Of a stretch of 48,907 nucleotides of DNA, positions 32,969-40,973 are shown piece after piece (position 1 is the first letter of the stretch; every line of letters starts with the position of its first letter). The notes under the pieces are model-generated. The model saw nothing but the letters and a program-made list of their open reading frames with translations. It was not told where the DNA came from and searched no databases. Made by a program: the position numbers and the translations under genes. Origin of the DNA: Lactobacillus corticis (GTDB lineage Bacteria > Bacillota > Bacilli > Lactobacillales > Lactobacillaceae); NCBI RefSeq assembly GCF_018327645.1, contig NZ_BMAY01000012.1, positions 1 to 48,907 of the forward strand. The letters are read 5' to 3'.

Positions 32969-33320
32969 GAGTATTCTCCCAACTGGCAGCTATCAATTTA
33001 ATCAATTGTTCCTTGGTAACTTGTTCAATTACGACGGAAATCCAGTTGCTCTTATTCATATGATAGGCCGGCAAAAAGCCTGGCGTCTTGCTAGCTAATA
33101 AATCATCAATTTGTGTTGGAGCCAGTCGCACATCGATCACATCGGTCGTGCCAGAATCACCTATTCCCAAAGTCTTGTTTGGGGCATCCATCAAGATTGT
33201 GAACCATTTCCGTCCATGACCGTATCTAAAAACACAGAAGTTGGGATACTTGGCCCACATATATTCTGGCTCAACGTCATAGGCGTCTTTAAGATAATTT
33301 ATCAGTTCTTCTCGTTTCAT
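32961..33320 (-). CDS. MmcQ/YjbR-family protein
   Basis: A 119-residue protein of the YjbR/MmcQ family, a small fold with a double-wing DNA-binding-like topology and no assigned enzymatic function. Features are the N-terminal helix REELINYLKDAYDV, PEYMWAKYPNFCVFRY, WFTILMDAP and the conserved C-terminal HMNKSNWISV. It follows the DUF1905 gene by 4 bp and is probably co-transcribed with it and the polymerase gene upstream. The biological role is unknown. Confidence 0.85.
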   Translation of the reverse strand: MKREELINYLKDAYDVEPEYMWAKYPNFCVFRYGHGRKWFTILMDAPNKTLGIGDSGTTDVIDVRLAPTQIDDLLASKTPGFLPAYHMNKSNWISVVIEQVTKEQLIKLIAASWENTQK

Positions 33321-33324
33321 CGCA

Positions 33325-33675
33325 CTAGTCCCTGAGTGAATACTTCACTTCAACTGAATCGCCAACCGTTTTGCCAATGGCTTTTTGGATATCTTTTCTC
33401 ACGCCGAGAATATAGCAAATCGAACCATCCGCATTCTTCACGCCCATATTTACAATGTTGCCATCATAAGGATAACCATCAAATTCAGCATGAATCTTTA
33501 CTCGGCCCTTGCCGTATTTTTCCCTAATATCAAAGGGGACCCTAACAAAAGCTCCGCCCTTGTCGGGCACTGGCTCAATTTTTGCAATAAACTGTTCTGG
33601 CATTTCAAATTGCTCTTTTCCTCTATCAAAATAATTTGCCATTAACTTGCTTTTTTCTTTAACCATTCCCAGCAT
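33325..33675 (-). CDS. DUF1905-domain protein
   Basis: About 116 residues. The DUF1905 core reads EFDGYPYDGNIVNMG, CYILGVRKDIQKAIGKTVGDSVEV and FVRVPFDIREKYG, a small beta-barrel found in several bacterial proteins, with no assigned function. The start is uncertain: the ATG at 33675 has GGTGG 5 nt upstream, while ATGs at 33666 and 33633 are also possible. The gene overlaps the end of the polymerase gene by 17 bp, which suggests coupling. Confidence 0.75.
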   Translation of the reverse strand: MLGMVKEKSKLMANYFDRGKEQFEMPEQFIAKIEPVPDKGGAFVRVPFDIREKYGKGRVKIHAEFDGYPYDGNIVNMGVKNADGSICYILGVRKDIQKAIGKTVGDSVEVKYSLRD

Positions 33676-34972
33676 TATGACCACCCACCAATTTGCTTCG
33701 TCTAATGGCTGTTCCTCCAGCGGTTAAGCTTGACACCTTCACTACCGAGGCAAAACCATATTTTTTCCTAATATCATCAATCACATGGTCCAATTTATGA
33801 CGTTTCAACTGGGTTTCTGGCTTCTCCAGCAAATTCAGCTGCATGCTGAGATCTGGTGAAAGCTTGCCATAGTTAACCCCAATACAGCGGACCGGTTCAC
33901 CGTGCCAATGTTGATCAAACAGCGCATACAACTGAGTCACTAAATCATGGCTGGTACTAGTTGGTACAATTTTGCGCTGAACGCTAAAGCCGTGATTGCC
34001 TTCCTCATAGGTTGGTTCAGTAAAAGAATACCTAATATATAATTCAACTTTTCCCGCGCGCAAATTATGAGCACGAATTCTACTAGCAACTTGTTCACCG
34101 ATTTCCCGAATTACTACTTTGATTTCCTTTGCTTCATAGTAGTCTCGTTGCAAGACCTGTGAATTTCCGATGCTCTTTGCTCGGGGATGGTACTTTTGGC
34201 TGATAATGCTACGGTCGACGCCCCAGCTTTCCGCAAACAGCTGTTCCCCGATCACCCCAAATTCTCGTTTTAAGACTTTAGGATCGGAATGGGCCAGTTG
34301 ATACATATTCTCAATGCCGATTTGCCGTAAACGATCAGCCGTTCGGGTATTTATTCCCCAAACATCCTCCAATTTTTTTATCTGCCAAATCGTATCAGGG
34401 ACATCAATATAGTGCCAGGACGCAATCATCGACTTGTTGTGCTTAGCTTCATTATCCATTGCCAATTTTGCTAACAAGGGATTCTCGCCAATTCCACAGG
34501 TTGTGTATAGGCCTAAGCTATCGTGAATATCTTTTTGAATTTTGTGCGCTACATTGTAAGGATCATCACCAAAAAGATGCCAAGATTTAGTCATATCAAG
34601 CATGCCTTCATCAATCGAATACATGTGGATATCCTCATCAGCAGCATATTTTCGAAAAATTTCTAACACTTGCATGTTGCGCTTAATATACAGATTCATA
34701 TGCGGTTCAACTAGCAGTAAGTCCGGTGCTTCCCGACGCGATGGCAAATCACGTGCCCGCATAACATTGTGCAAGCCATATTTTTGCTTGGCTAGGGGCG
34801 AGGCCGCCATAATTAAGCCTGAACCCCAATCAGTATCTTTTTGCCGTGAAAGTACGGCCAAACAGACTTTCATTGGATCAAGTCCTAACCGCAAGGCTTC
34901 ACATGAGGCAAAAAAGCTTTTGTTATCAATCATAAAGATCACTCGATGCGGTTCATAACGATAGTCGTACAT
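33659..34972 (-). CDS. Y-family DNA polymerase (UmuC/UvrX type)
   Basis: 437 residues from the ATG at 34972, with GAAGGGA nine bases upstream. Catalytic residues match the family: D16 in VIFMIDNKSFFASCEA, and D121/E122 in MYSIDEGMLD. A little-finger-like domain follows (about 240-400). These enzymes copy past DNA lesions with low fidelity. In Gram-positives the UvrX subgroup is commonly linked to a YolD-like gene and an SOS-type or XRE regulator, as here: YolD-like, ImmA/IrrE and XRE genes lie upstream on the same strand. I infer DNA-damage induction. Confidence 0.92.
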   Translation of the reverse strand: MYDYRYEPHRVIFMIDNKSFFASCEALRLGLDPMKVCLAVLSRQKDTDWGSGLIMAASPLAKQKYGLHNVMRARDLPSRREAPDLLLVEPHMNLYIKRNMQVLEIFRKYAADEDIHMYSIDEGMLDMTKSWHLFGDDPYNVAHKIQKDIHDSLGLYTTCGIGENPLLAKLAMDNEAKHNKSMIASWHYIDVPDTIWQIKKLEDVWGINTRTADRLRQIGIENMYQLAHSDPKVLKREFGVIGEQLFAESWGVDRSIISQKYHPRAKSIGNSQVLQRDYYEAKEIKVVIREIGEQVASRIRAHNLRAGKVELYIRYSFTEPTYEEGNHGFSVQRKIVPTSTSHDLVTQLYALFDQHWHGEPVRCIGVNYGKLSPDLSMQLNLLEKPETQLKRHKLDHVIDDIRKKYGFASVVKVSSLTAGGTAIRRSKLVGGHNAGNG

Positions 34973-34999
34973 TTGATCACATCCCTTCACAGCACTTGG

Positions 35000-35362
35000 T
35001 CAAGCTAACAGTTCAATGTGGTTGATGGCGGCCAAATCGATCTTGCGTCCTGACACGATAACCGTACTATTTTGATAACCTTCAACCCAGCCGCGGACAT
35101 TATCTAGATAGTCGCCTTCACTAGTAAGTTCACTTAGTTGGATTGACACAGAGTAATGCTCGGCAAAGGCCTTGAGCAGCTGCTGACTGATCGCCGCCTC
35201 AGACATGGTTCGCTTTTTAGTGTAAACTGTGGCATTTTTGGCTTTAAATTTTTGGATAGTTGAAGTGTGTTCGCTCAAGTAAAAACCTTGCCACTTTTTC
35301 ATGCCCCGATCTTGATAATTTTTAAAAAAATTGCTTATTCGCTGATCAAATTCTTTGCTCAT
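35000..35362 (-). CDS. YolD-like protein
   Basis: A 120-residue protein. The segment RGMKKWQGFYLSEHT near residue 19 is the hallmark of the YolD-like family, small proteins encoded beside UvrX/UmuC polymerases and thought to act in the UmuD role or in a polymerase complex, though this is unproven. The C-terminal half (GDYLDNVRGWVEGYQNSTVI) forms a small beta-rich part. It lies 27 bp upstream of the polymerase gene and downstream of the ImmA-type protease gene. Confidence 0.8.
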   Translation of the reverse strand: MSKEFDQRISNFFKNYQDRGMKKWQGFYLSEHTSTIQKFKAKNATVYTKKRTMSEAAISQQLLKAFAEHYSVSIQLSELTSEGDYLDNVRGWVEGYQNSTVIVSGRKIDLAAINHIELLA

Positions 35363-35395
35363 TGTGTAACTCCAAATCCTGCAGCTAAAGCTTTA

Positions 35396-35827
35396 TCAAC
35401 AACTTTTACGTTTTTGCTTCTGTCCTTGCTGGTAGGCCTTCTTAAGCGCAGCAGCCACTGTGTCATAATCTTGTTGCAAATAGTTTGCTAATTCGACAAA
35501 ATTAGCCGATTCCGCCTCAACTAAATCAGCATAGTCACTGGTCATTTTATCTAGCAGATAATCATTGGCCAGCTTCTCCGACTCACAGCGCACAGCATAA
35601 TCATCATGGTACTTTTCAGCCATCGTATCATCTGTCAGCAAGTGGCCTAGTTCATGCAAAAGCACAATTTCTTGCTCATCTTCAGATAAGTCAGCATTCA
35701 AAAAAATAGTTGCTGGCATTGCCATTTGGCTATTTTCAGGAATGAATTGGCCCAGACTGTGCAAGCCATCGACTAGGTGATAGTCGACCTTTAACTCACG
35801 CAGCTTATCTCTTAGATAACGTTTCAT
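35396..35827 (-). CDS. ImmA/IrrE-family metallopeptidase
   Basis: A 143-residue protein with the zinc motif HELGH at residues 58-62 and a downstream glutamate (E84 in CESEKLAND) as third ligand, typical of ImmA/IrrE proteins. ImmA of ICEBs1 and related phage proteins cleave the neighbouring XRE repressor after DNA damage. The XRE gene lies 2 nt upstream. The natural reading is that this protease inactivates that repressor and so induces the YolD-polymerase genes downstream. Confidence 0.88.
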   Translation of the reverse strand: MKRYLRDKLRELKVDYHLVDGLHSLGQFIPENSQMAMPATIFLNADLSEDEQEIVLLHELGHLLTDDTMAEKYHDDYAVRCESEKLANDYLLDKMTSDYADLVEAESANFVELANYLQQDYDTVAAALKKAYQQGQKQKRKSC

Positions 35828-35829
35828 AC

Positions 35830-36159
35830 TTATGCCTTCTTACCTGAATAATAGCCACGAATGATGCTTTTAATTAGATTGCGATCGTGGTCATCCATCG
35901 GTTTGCCGTCAAAACTATGAGCCTGATCTAGCAGCTTGTCTAAATCTTGTTCAGCCTGGGGTGAAGCTTCTCGCCCGAGAATATAATCTACTGACACATG
36001 ATAATGATCGGCTACTTTAGCTAATTTGCTTGACGAAGGTGATCGCCGGTCCCATCTAGCAATCGTCCCGTTGCCAAAATCCAGCTTGCGCTCTAGCTCA
36101 GCAATTGTTTCATCATGTTCTGCTGCTAAGTTTTTGATTGTATCTCTAATTGTCATCAT
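35830..36159 (-). CDS. XRE-family repressor
   Basis: A 109-residue protein with a lambda-repressor-type helix-turn-helix (about 5-62; HDETIAELERKLDFGNGTIARW and KLAKVADHYHVSVDYILG) and a short C-terminal tail (residues 63-109), the right size for a cleavable ImmR-like repressor. It is the first gene of the XRE-ImmA-YolD-polymerase operon. The promoter upstream carries a strong inverted repeat spanning the -10, so autorepression is likely. Confidence 0.88.
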   Translation of the reverse strand: MMTIRDTIKNLAAEHDETIAELERKLDFGNGTIARWDRRSPSSSKLAKVADHYHVSVDYILGREASPQAEQDLDKLLDQAHSFDGKPMDDHDRNLIKSIIRGYYSGKKA

Positions 36160-36210
36160 GCTACCTCAGTGAAAATTCCGTTAAGTTAGTTGTTAGCTTT
36201 TAGGCTAGTT

Positions 36211-36250
36211 CTTGCAATAGATATTAGACTAAAATCTATTGTTTTGCAAG
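36211..36250 (-). promoter_or_regulatory. XRE operon promoter with operator
   Basis: Minus-strand TTGCAA (36244-36249), 17-bp spacer and TAATAT (36221-36226). CAATAGAT (36215-36222) and ATCTATTG (36234-36241) are perfect inverted repeats over the -10 and spacer, with an outer CTTGCAA / TTGCAAG pair at 36211-36217 and 36244-36250. Confidence 0.75.
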
Positions 36251-36279
36251 ATCAAATTAGCATTTTTTCAATTTAAAAA

Positions 36280-36333
36280 TTGACTTAATATTATGCATCT
36301 TGTATACTAACTAAAAGTTATTAACTAACTAAA
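36280..36333 (+). promoter_or_regulatory. HxlR promoter with direct repeats
   Basis: TTGACT (36280-36285), 17-bp spacer and TATACT (36303-36308). Two copies of ACTAACTAAA (36306-36315 and 36324-36333) lie 18 bp apart over the start region, a possible HxlR operator. Confidence 0.6.
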
Positions 36334-36344
36334 GGAGAGTGCTT

Positions 36345-36680
36345 ATGGCTAACCAACTTCCATCTTGTCCAATTGCCACGGCTATCATTTTAGTCGGTGA
36401 CAAGTGGAAAATTCAAATTATGCGGGAATTGCTTAGAGATCGGCCTGCTTCAAAGCACTACAGTGATTTCAAACATGCAATTCCAGAAATCAGTGACAAA
36501 ATGTTGTCCAAAAGTCTAAAGGCTTTAGAATCTGACCACCTACTAAAACGTCAAATAAGTACAACGACCCCGCTACGTTCAACTTATACGTTAACTCCAA
36601 TGGGAGCGGACTTAACCAAAGTAGTAGCTGCCCTAAAAACTTGGGGTACTAAATATAAAAAAGAATTTGAGGAAAAATAA
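36345..36680 (+). CDS. HxlR-family transcriptional regulator
   Basis: A 111-residue winged-helix regulator from the ATG at 36345, chosen because AAGGAG lies 7 nt upstream. The N-terminal CPIATAIILVGDKWKIQIM motif with a cysteine near residue 8, and the wing region TTTPLRSTYTLTPMG, are typical. HxlR proteins often sense aldehydes, quinones or other electrophiles. It overlaps the start of an oxidoreductase gene by 1 nt, so the two form one operon. Confidence 0.92.
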   Translation: MANQLPSCPIATAIILVGDKWKIQIMRELLRDRPASKHYSDFKHAIPEISDKMLSKSLKALESDHLLKRQISTTTPLRSTYTLTPMGADLTKVVAALKTWGTKYKKEFEEK

Positions 36681-37690
36681 TGCAAGCAATTCAAATTGAT
36701 CGCTACAGTTCAGAAATTTCACCAATTCAACGAACATTGCCTACTCTAACTATTAGTGCTAATGAAGTATTAATCAAGGTTGTCACAGCTGCTGTGAATC
36801 CCGTTGACTTGCTTAATATGACAGGATCTGTAAAACTTATTCAGCCTTTGTCACTGCCTGCCACTCTAGGGAACGAATGCTCTGGGATTATTAGTAAAGT
36901 TGGCAAAGCGGTCACCGGCTTTAAACCTGGAGACCGCGTATTCACCCGCCTGCCCATGGAAAAAATCGGCGCCTTTGCACAAGAAGTAGCGGTTAGCCAA
37001 GAAGCGGTTGCCAAAATTCCAGACTTTTATGACTTTGATACTGCGGCTGCCATCCCCTTAACTGGCGTCACTGCGTATCAAGCCCTCATCGAAGAACTTG
37101 CAGTAAGCCCCGGCAAAACTTTATTAATTCCAGGAGGATCAGGTGGTTTTGGACAAATGGCCGTTCCGCTTGCCAAAGAGCTAGGCTTAAAGGTACTGGT
37201 AACAGGAAACGCTAAAGCAAAACAACACATTTTAGAATTAGGTGCGGACCAATATTTTGATTATCGCAAAGAAAACTATTGGGATAAGGTAAGCAATGTC
37301 GATTACGTAATCGACACTTTAGGAGCTAACGAGATTCCGCGTGAATTATCCGTAATGGCTAAGGGCGGACGATTAGTCAGTCTTAAGGCAATGCCTAATT
37401 ATGCCTTTGCGAGAAATAATCAGTTTGCTTGGTATAAGCGAATCCTCTTTGGTATTGCGGGCTATAGACTAGATCACTTGGCAGCCAAACAAGGAAAAGA
37501 ATATCGTTTTTTATACATGCGACCTGACGGTCAACAGTTAACTAAAGTAGCGGCAATTATGGCTAAGCGTAAAGTGATGCCTGCTCTTGATCCTCACTAC
37601 TTTGACCTAGAACATGCTAAAGAAGCACTAGAATTGGTAAAAAATGGACATCCTAATGGCAAGGTTCTTATCCACATTGCTCAAGCCTGA
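36680..37690 (+). CDS. Zinc-free quinone oxidoreductase-like alcohol dehydrogenase (MDR family)
   Basis: A 336-residue NADPH-dependent medium-chain reductase. The N-terminal GroES-like domain (NEVLIKVVTAAVNPVDLLN, LGNECSGIISKVG, FKPGDRV) is followed by a Rossmann domain with LLIPGGSGGFGQMAVPLAKELG. It lacks the cysteines and histidines of zinc alcohol dehydrogenases, so it belongs to the quinone/enone reductase branch. It is translationally coupled to the HxlR gene. Detoxification of an electrophilic carbonyl is the likely role. Confidence 0.92.
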   Translation: MQAIQIDRYSSEISPIQRTLPTLTISANEVLIKVVTAAVNPVDLLNMTGSVKLIQPLSLPATLGNECSGIISKVGKAVTGFKPGDRVFTRLPMEKIGAFAQEVAVSQEAVAKIPDFYDFDTAAAIPLTGVTAYQALIEELAVSPGKTLLIPGGSGGFGQMAVPLAKELGLKVLVTGNAKAKQHILELGADQYFDYRKENYWDKVSNVDYVIDTLGANEIPRELSVMAKGGRLVSLKAMPNYAFARNNQFAWYKRILFGIAGYRLDHLAAKQGKEYRFLYMRPDGQQLTKVAAIMAKRKVMPALDPHYFDLEHAKEALELVKNGHPNGKVLIHIAQA

Positions 37691-37771
37691 ATCATTAATG
37701 GCGACTATGCTAGACATGGAGCAATTTTTTAATATTCGAATGATGTTGCAGATTTAATTTTGATCTTTACT

Positions 37772-37809
37772 AAAAAGGCACTCAGTTCAAATAACTAAGT
37801 GCCTTATTA
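37772..37809. terminator. Bidirectional terminator
   Basis: GGCACTCAGTT (37777-37787) pairs with AACTAAGTGCC (37793-37803) with one mismatch, between the convergent oxidoreductase and deiminase genes. Confidence 0.8.
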
Positions 37810-37814
37810 TTTCA

Positions 37815-38924
37815 TTAATATGGTTGTTGCTGCGTTACGCAATGCAGCATGCCGCCATTTTTATAGAGCTTGGTGACGTTAATCGGAACTACTTGATGGT
37901 GAGGATAAAGCTGTGCCATCTTTTTAATGGCCACAGCATCATTAGCATCCCCATACACTGGCAATAATAGTACCTTGTTACCTAAATAATAATTCAAATA
38001 TGAGCCTTTATAATCGAGACCAGTTACATTCTTCTTGGTAAGCGGAATTTCGATATATTTATAGGGCTTACCCGCAGCATTTTTCGCAGACATCAACTTT
38101 TCGTAATCAGAGGTTTTCATACCTTCATATAGATCGAAAAAGTCCTTTTCCGGAACTGTCATAATGGTGCGATCGTTATAAAAACGGGCAAAACCATCGA
38201 TATGGGCATCGGTAATATCTTCGCCGCTTACCCCATCTAACCAAATAAAATGTTTAGCTCCAAGATAGCGCCGCAAATATTGTTCTACCTGCTTCTGCGA
38301 CAGATGCGGGTTCCGGTTAGAATTAGTAACTGAACTGCGACAAGCTAAGATTGTGCCATCTGAAGCCATGTCAACGGCACCACCTTCTAAGACCAGTTTG
38401 CTGGCATCAACAATTGGAAGATCCATCGCTTTGGCCACTTTTTGCGGAATTTGGTCATCATGGCGATATGGCGTCTTCTTGCCCCAGCCATTAAAGCCAA
38501 AGTCAACAATTTTCAAATGATCCTGTCGATCATAGACAAACATCGGACCAGTATCGCGGGCCCAGACATCGTCTGACTTGGCAATAACATAATCAACATG
38601 GCTTAGCTTAACTTTGGCTTGCCTGAGCTGCGTTTGAATATGCCGCTTCAAAGCTTCATTATAAGCAATGATATGAACCCGTTCTCCCGGTGCTAGGGCC
38701 TTGGTCATCTTAATCCAGATTGGTTCGAGCTCACGAGCATACTTTTTGCCATATGTATGTGCGTGCGGCCAGATTAGCCACGTACCTTCATGTGGCTCAT
38801 TTTCGTCTGGAAAAGTATATTGAACCTCAGTGTTGTTCATCTTCTTTTGTTCAACCCCTTTGCCCGTACAAGCTGCTAAAGTCAAAACGGCTACTAAACT
38901 CAAAAGCAACCAAATCTTCTTCAT
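37815..38924 (-). CDS. Secreted lipoprotein of the agmatine deiminase / peptidylarginine deiminase family
   Basis: 369 residues. The signal peptide ends in the lipobox LTLAAC (C19), so the mature protein should be anchored on the outer face of the membrane. The rest is a complete porphyromonas-type deiminase fold: WARDTGP at 121-127, EGGAVD at 180-185, DAHIDGFARF at 239-248 and the catalytic cysteine C362 in GGMLHCVTQQ. Agmatine deiminases are normally cytosolic. This one may act on extracellular agmatine or on arginine residues of peptides. No carbamoylputrescine or carbamate-kinase genes are near. It is transcribed alone. Confidence 0.87.
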   Translation of the reverse strand: MKKIWLLLSLVAVLTLAACTGKGVEQKKMNNTEVQYTFPDENEPHEGTWLIWPHAHTYGKKYARELEPIWIKMTKALAPGERVHIIAYNEALKRHIQTQLRQAKVKLSHVDYVIAKSDDVWARDTGPMFVYDRQDHLKIVDFGFNGWGKKTPYRHDDQIPQKVAKAMDLPIVDASKLVLEGGAVDMASDGTILACRSSVTNSNRNPHLSQKQVEQYLRRYLGAKHFIWLDGVSGEDITDAHIDGFARFYNDRTIMTVPEKDFFDLYEGMKTSDYEKLMSAKNAAGKPYKYIEIPLTKKNVTGLDYKGSYLNYYLGNKVLLLPVYGDANDAVAIKKMAQLYPHHQVVPINVTKLYKNGGMLHCVTQQQPY

Positions 38925-39017
38925 TTTCCTTCACTCCATTAAAAATCAAGTGTTAATGCAAAGATTGTACCATGAACTGAGGCAAAACTAAAATTCCTTG
39001 AAGCAGACGGATTCATT

Positions 39018-39344
39018 TTATTTGCGTAGAAATTTTTCATCCCCCGGCGCATCATTAGCGGGAACCATGCGTTCCACCCGCATATGCAAATCATACTTTT
39101 CCCGTAAGTCTGCTAATTCTTGCATCATTGGCGAAGCGTGGTGGCGGTCTAGTGATGCTTGGTCAGCCCACTGATCAATTAGCAAAATCGTATCTGGATC
39201 ATTCAAAGGTTGGAAATAATCATAACGCTCATTGCCCGCTTCCTGGCGAATTCGCTCAGCGCAGCCACTAGCTTCCATTTCTTTGACGAAAGCCTGCGCC
39301 GCCCCTGGCTTGCCGGTGTAATATAAATTAACTATCAAACTCAT
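39018..39344 (-). CDS. Antibiotic biosynthesis monooxygenase (ABM)-domain protein
   Basis: A 108-residue small ferredoxin-like-fold protein. ABM features are NLYYTGKPGAAQAFVKEM at the N-terminus, the RYDYFQPLNDPDTILLIDQW strand pair and DRHHASPMMQEL. Family members are quinol monooxygenases (YgiN-like) or act in stress responses. AGGAGG lies 7 nt before the ATG. It follows the broken quinone reductase gene, and both depend on the MerR promoter upstream, so a quinone-handling unit is inferred. Confidence 0.88.
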   Translation of the reverse strand: MSLIVNLYYTGKPGAAQAFVKEMEASGCAERIRQEAGNERYDYFQPLNDPDTILLIDQWADQASLDRHHASPMMQELADLREKYDLHMRVERMVPANDAPGDEKFLRK

Positions 39345-39362
39345 GATTGTACCTCCTAAGTA

Positions 39363-39899
39363 TTAGTCAAAATCACCTAACGTTGGCAAAGCTGTCTCAT
39401 GCAAGTAAGTATCATATTTTTTAGCCTGTTGGGCGATTTCAGCTTTACCGATTGAACTAGCTCCTACTGTTATAAACGGCACCTTGAAATCCATTCCGAC
39501 CAAACGACTCATTGCTTGTAATGGTCGCAATAGTTCGTGCACAGTATATTTGGCAAACTTTTCACGTCCGTAATTGTCGGCTCCTGGCGAAACTGCCAAA
39601 ACTAATTCTTTACCATGCAGAGCTGTGCCACCAGTGCCATAAGCCCAACCATACTCAAGCACCTTATCTTCCCATTGTTTTAACAGTGCCGGAGATGATT
39701 ACCAGTACATTGGAAATTGCAAAACTACTCGGTCTGCTGCCGCTAATGCATCTTGTTCTTTTGCAACATCAATTTTGAAATCTGGATATAAGGCATACAA
39801 ATCACGCACTTCAATATCGTCGTCCAAACTGTTAGCTAAAGCGGCGTTAACCCGCGACTGACGCATTTTAGGGTGAAATAAAAAAACTGTTGTCTTCAT
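39363..39899 (-). pseudogene. Flavodoxin-like NAD(P)H dehydrogenase (quinone) gene interrupted by a nonsense codon
   Basis: The ancestral protein would be a 178-residue KefF/MdaB-type flavin reductase. From the ATG at 39899 (AGGAGG 6 nt upstream) it reads MKTTVFLFHPKMRQSRVNAA and then VVLQFPMYW. Codon 67 is TAA (39699-39701), at the place where the family has an aromatic residue after FPxYW. The frame continues unbroken with SSPALLKQWEDKVLEYGWAYG, a conserved flavin-contact segment, through to 39363. A single point change from TAT or TAC would explain the stop. The C-terminal part alone would not bind FMN. Confidence 0.92.
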
Positions 39900-39909
39900 G
39901 AATTGCCTC

Positions 39910-40317
39910 CTAATCATCTATAATGCCATAATCACTGAAATAGCTCTTGCCCTGTTTAATTTCTCCTGTTTCATAGAGATGGATTTTATGCTGCAGGCGG
40001 GAAATTGACCGCTCAAGATCATGTCGCTTTTCTTCCAATTCTGCCAATTGTTCGCGCAATAAATTTTCCCGTGCATCTAAAGTTGCATCCCCTGCCTGCA
40101 GCATTTGGGCATAATCAATCAATTTTTCTACTGGTACGCCGGAATGACGCAGGCAGACAACCATCTCAATCCAGCTTTGAAGCTCATCTGGATAATATCG
40201 ATTGCCGTTTTTGCTCCGCGGAACCTGCGGCAAAAGCTTAATGCGTTCGTAGTAGCGCAAAGTATCAGGTTTAATGTGGTATTTTTCACTGACTTCAGTG
40301 ATAGTTAAATCAGCCAT
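39910..40317 (-). CDS. MerR-family transcriptional regulator
   Basis: 135 residues: a MerR winged helix-turn-helix at the N-terminus (ITEVSEKYHIKPDTLRYYERIKLLP, shown in part) and a long coiled coil (about 80-118, RENLLREQLAELEEKRHDLE). It has one cysteine, in VVCLRHSG, and no metal-binding set. It resembles the AdhR/aldehyde-electrophile group. It heads the operon with the quinone reductase pseudogene and the ABM gene, and has a typical distorted-spacer promoter. Confidence 0.92.
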   Translation of the reverse strand: MADLTITEVSEKYHIKPDTLRYYERIKLLPQVPRSKNGNRYYPDELQSWIEMVVCLRHSGVPVEKLIDYAQMLQAGDATLDARENLLREQLAELEEKRHDLERSISRLQHKIHLYETGEIKQGKSYFSDYGIIDD

Positions 40318-40335
40318 TTCAGCACCTCCATGATT

Positions 40336-40366
40336 AACTTAGCACTTGGAGTTAAGTCCAAGTCAA
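40336..40366 (-). promoter_or_regulatory. MerR-type promoter and operator
   Basis: Minus-strand TTGACT (40361-40366) and TAAGTT (40336-40341) are separated by 19 bp. The spacer carries the inverted repeat ACTTGGA (40344-40350) / TCCAAGT (40357-40363). A long spacer with a central dyad is the defining layout for MerR activators. Confidence 0.82.
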
Positions 40367-40380
40367 GTCATTTAAGCAGC

Positions 40381-40698
40381 TTACTTGGCAAAATAATTAC
40401 AGACCACAACGCCAATCACAATCAGCATAATGCCGATCCCTTCAGGCAAATTAATTTTTTCTCCCCAAAAGAAAATAGCAATAATTGTTGTTAAGACAAT
40501 CCCCAATCCGCCCCAGGTCGCATAGGCCACGCTTAAATTGACCGTCTTCAAAGATTGGGCAAAAGCATAATAACAAATTGCATAAAAAATTATCGTCAAT
40601 AAGCTCGGTCCTAATCGAGTGAAACTATGCGATGCTTTTAAAGCATTGGTCGCCACGATTTCACAGACGATGGCAATAAAAAGCTGTAAATACCCCAA
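40381..40698 (-). CDS. Small multidrug resistance (SMR) family exporter
   Basis: A 105-residue protein with four membrane helices and the essential membrane glutamate E13 (AIVCEIVATNALKAS), plus the conserved AYATWGGLGIVLTTI segment. SMR proteins work as dual-topology dimers that exchange protons for cationic drugs (EmrE/QacE type) or guanidinium (Gdx type). The sequence resembles the QacE/EmrE-like group. There is no partner SMR gene. It lies upstream of the MerR gene on the same strand but is separated from it by the MerR promoter. Confidence 0.92.
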   Translation of the reverse strand: MGYLQLFIAIVCEIVATNALKASHSFTRLGPSLLTIIFYAICYYAFAQSLKTVNLSVAYATWGGLGIVLTTIIAIFFWGEKINLPEGIGIMLIVIGVVVCNYFAK

Positions 40699-40973
40699 CG
40701 TTATTCCTCATTTCTATATTTATTCAATTTTATAAAAATATCTAAATATGACCAATTATTCATTTAAATCAGTATATTTCTTCGATATAGTTTTACATGT
40801 AAAAGCAACTGTATGTTAATTAAACAATGCAGATTTTATAGATTAGTTTCTTGATTAGTATTAAGAGCAAGCTTTCATTCTAAAAAATATTCTTTTATAA
40901 CCTATACTCAGACTATCAGCTTGCCTATTTTGCTGTATAATATTAGCATTGTCAAATTATGGAGGGATGAACA
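40699..40973. other. AT-rich intergenic region with the exopolysaccharide operon promoter
   Basis: Very AT-rich sequence holding the divergent control region of the SMR gene and the exopolysaccharide operon. A consensus TATAAT lies at about 40936-40941 on the plus strand, without a good -35. I see no gene and no recognisable RNA. Confidence 0.5.
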
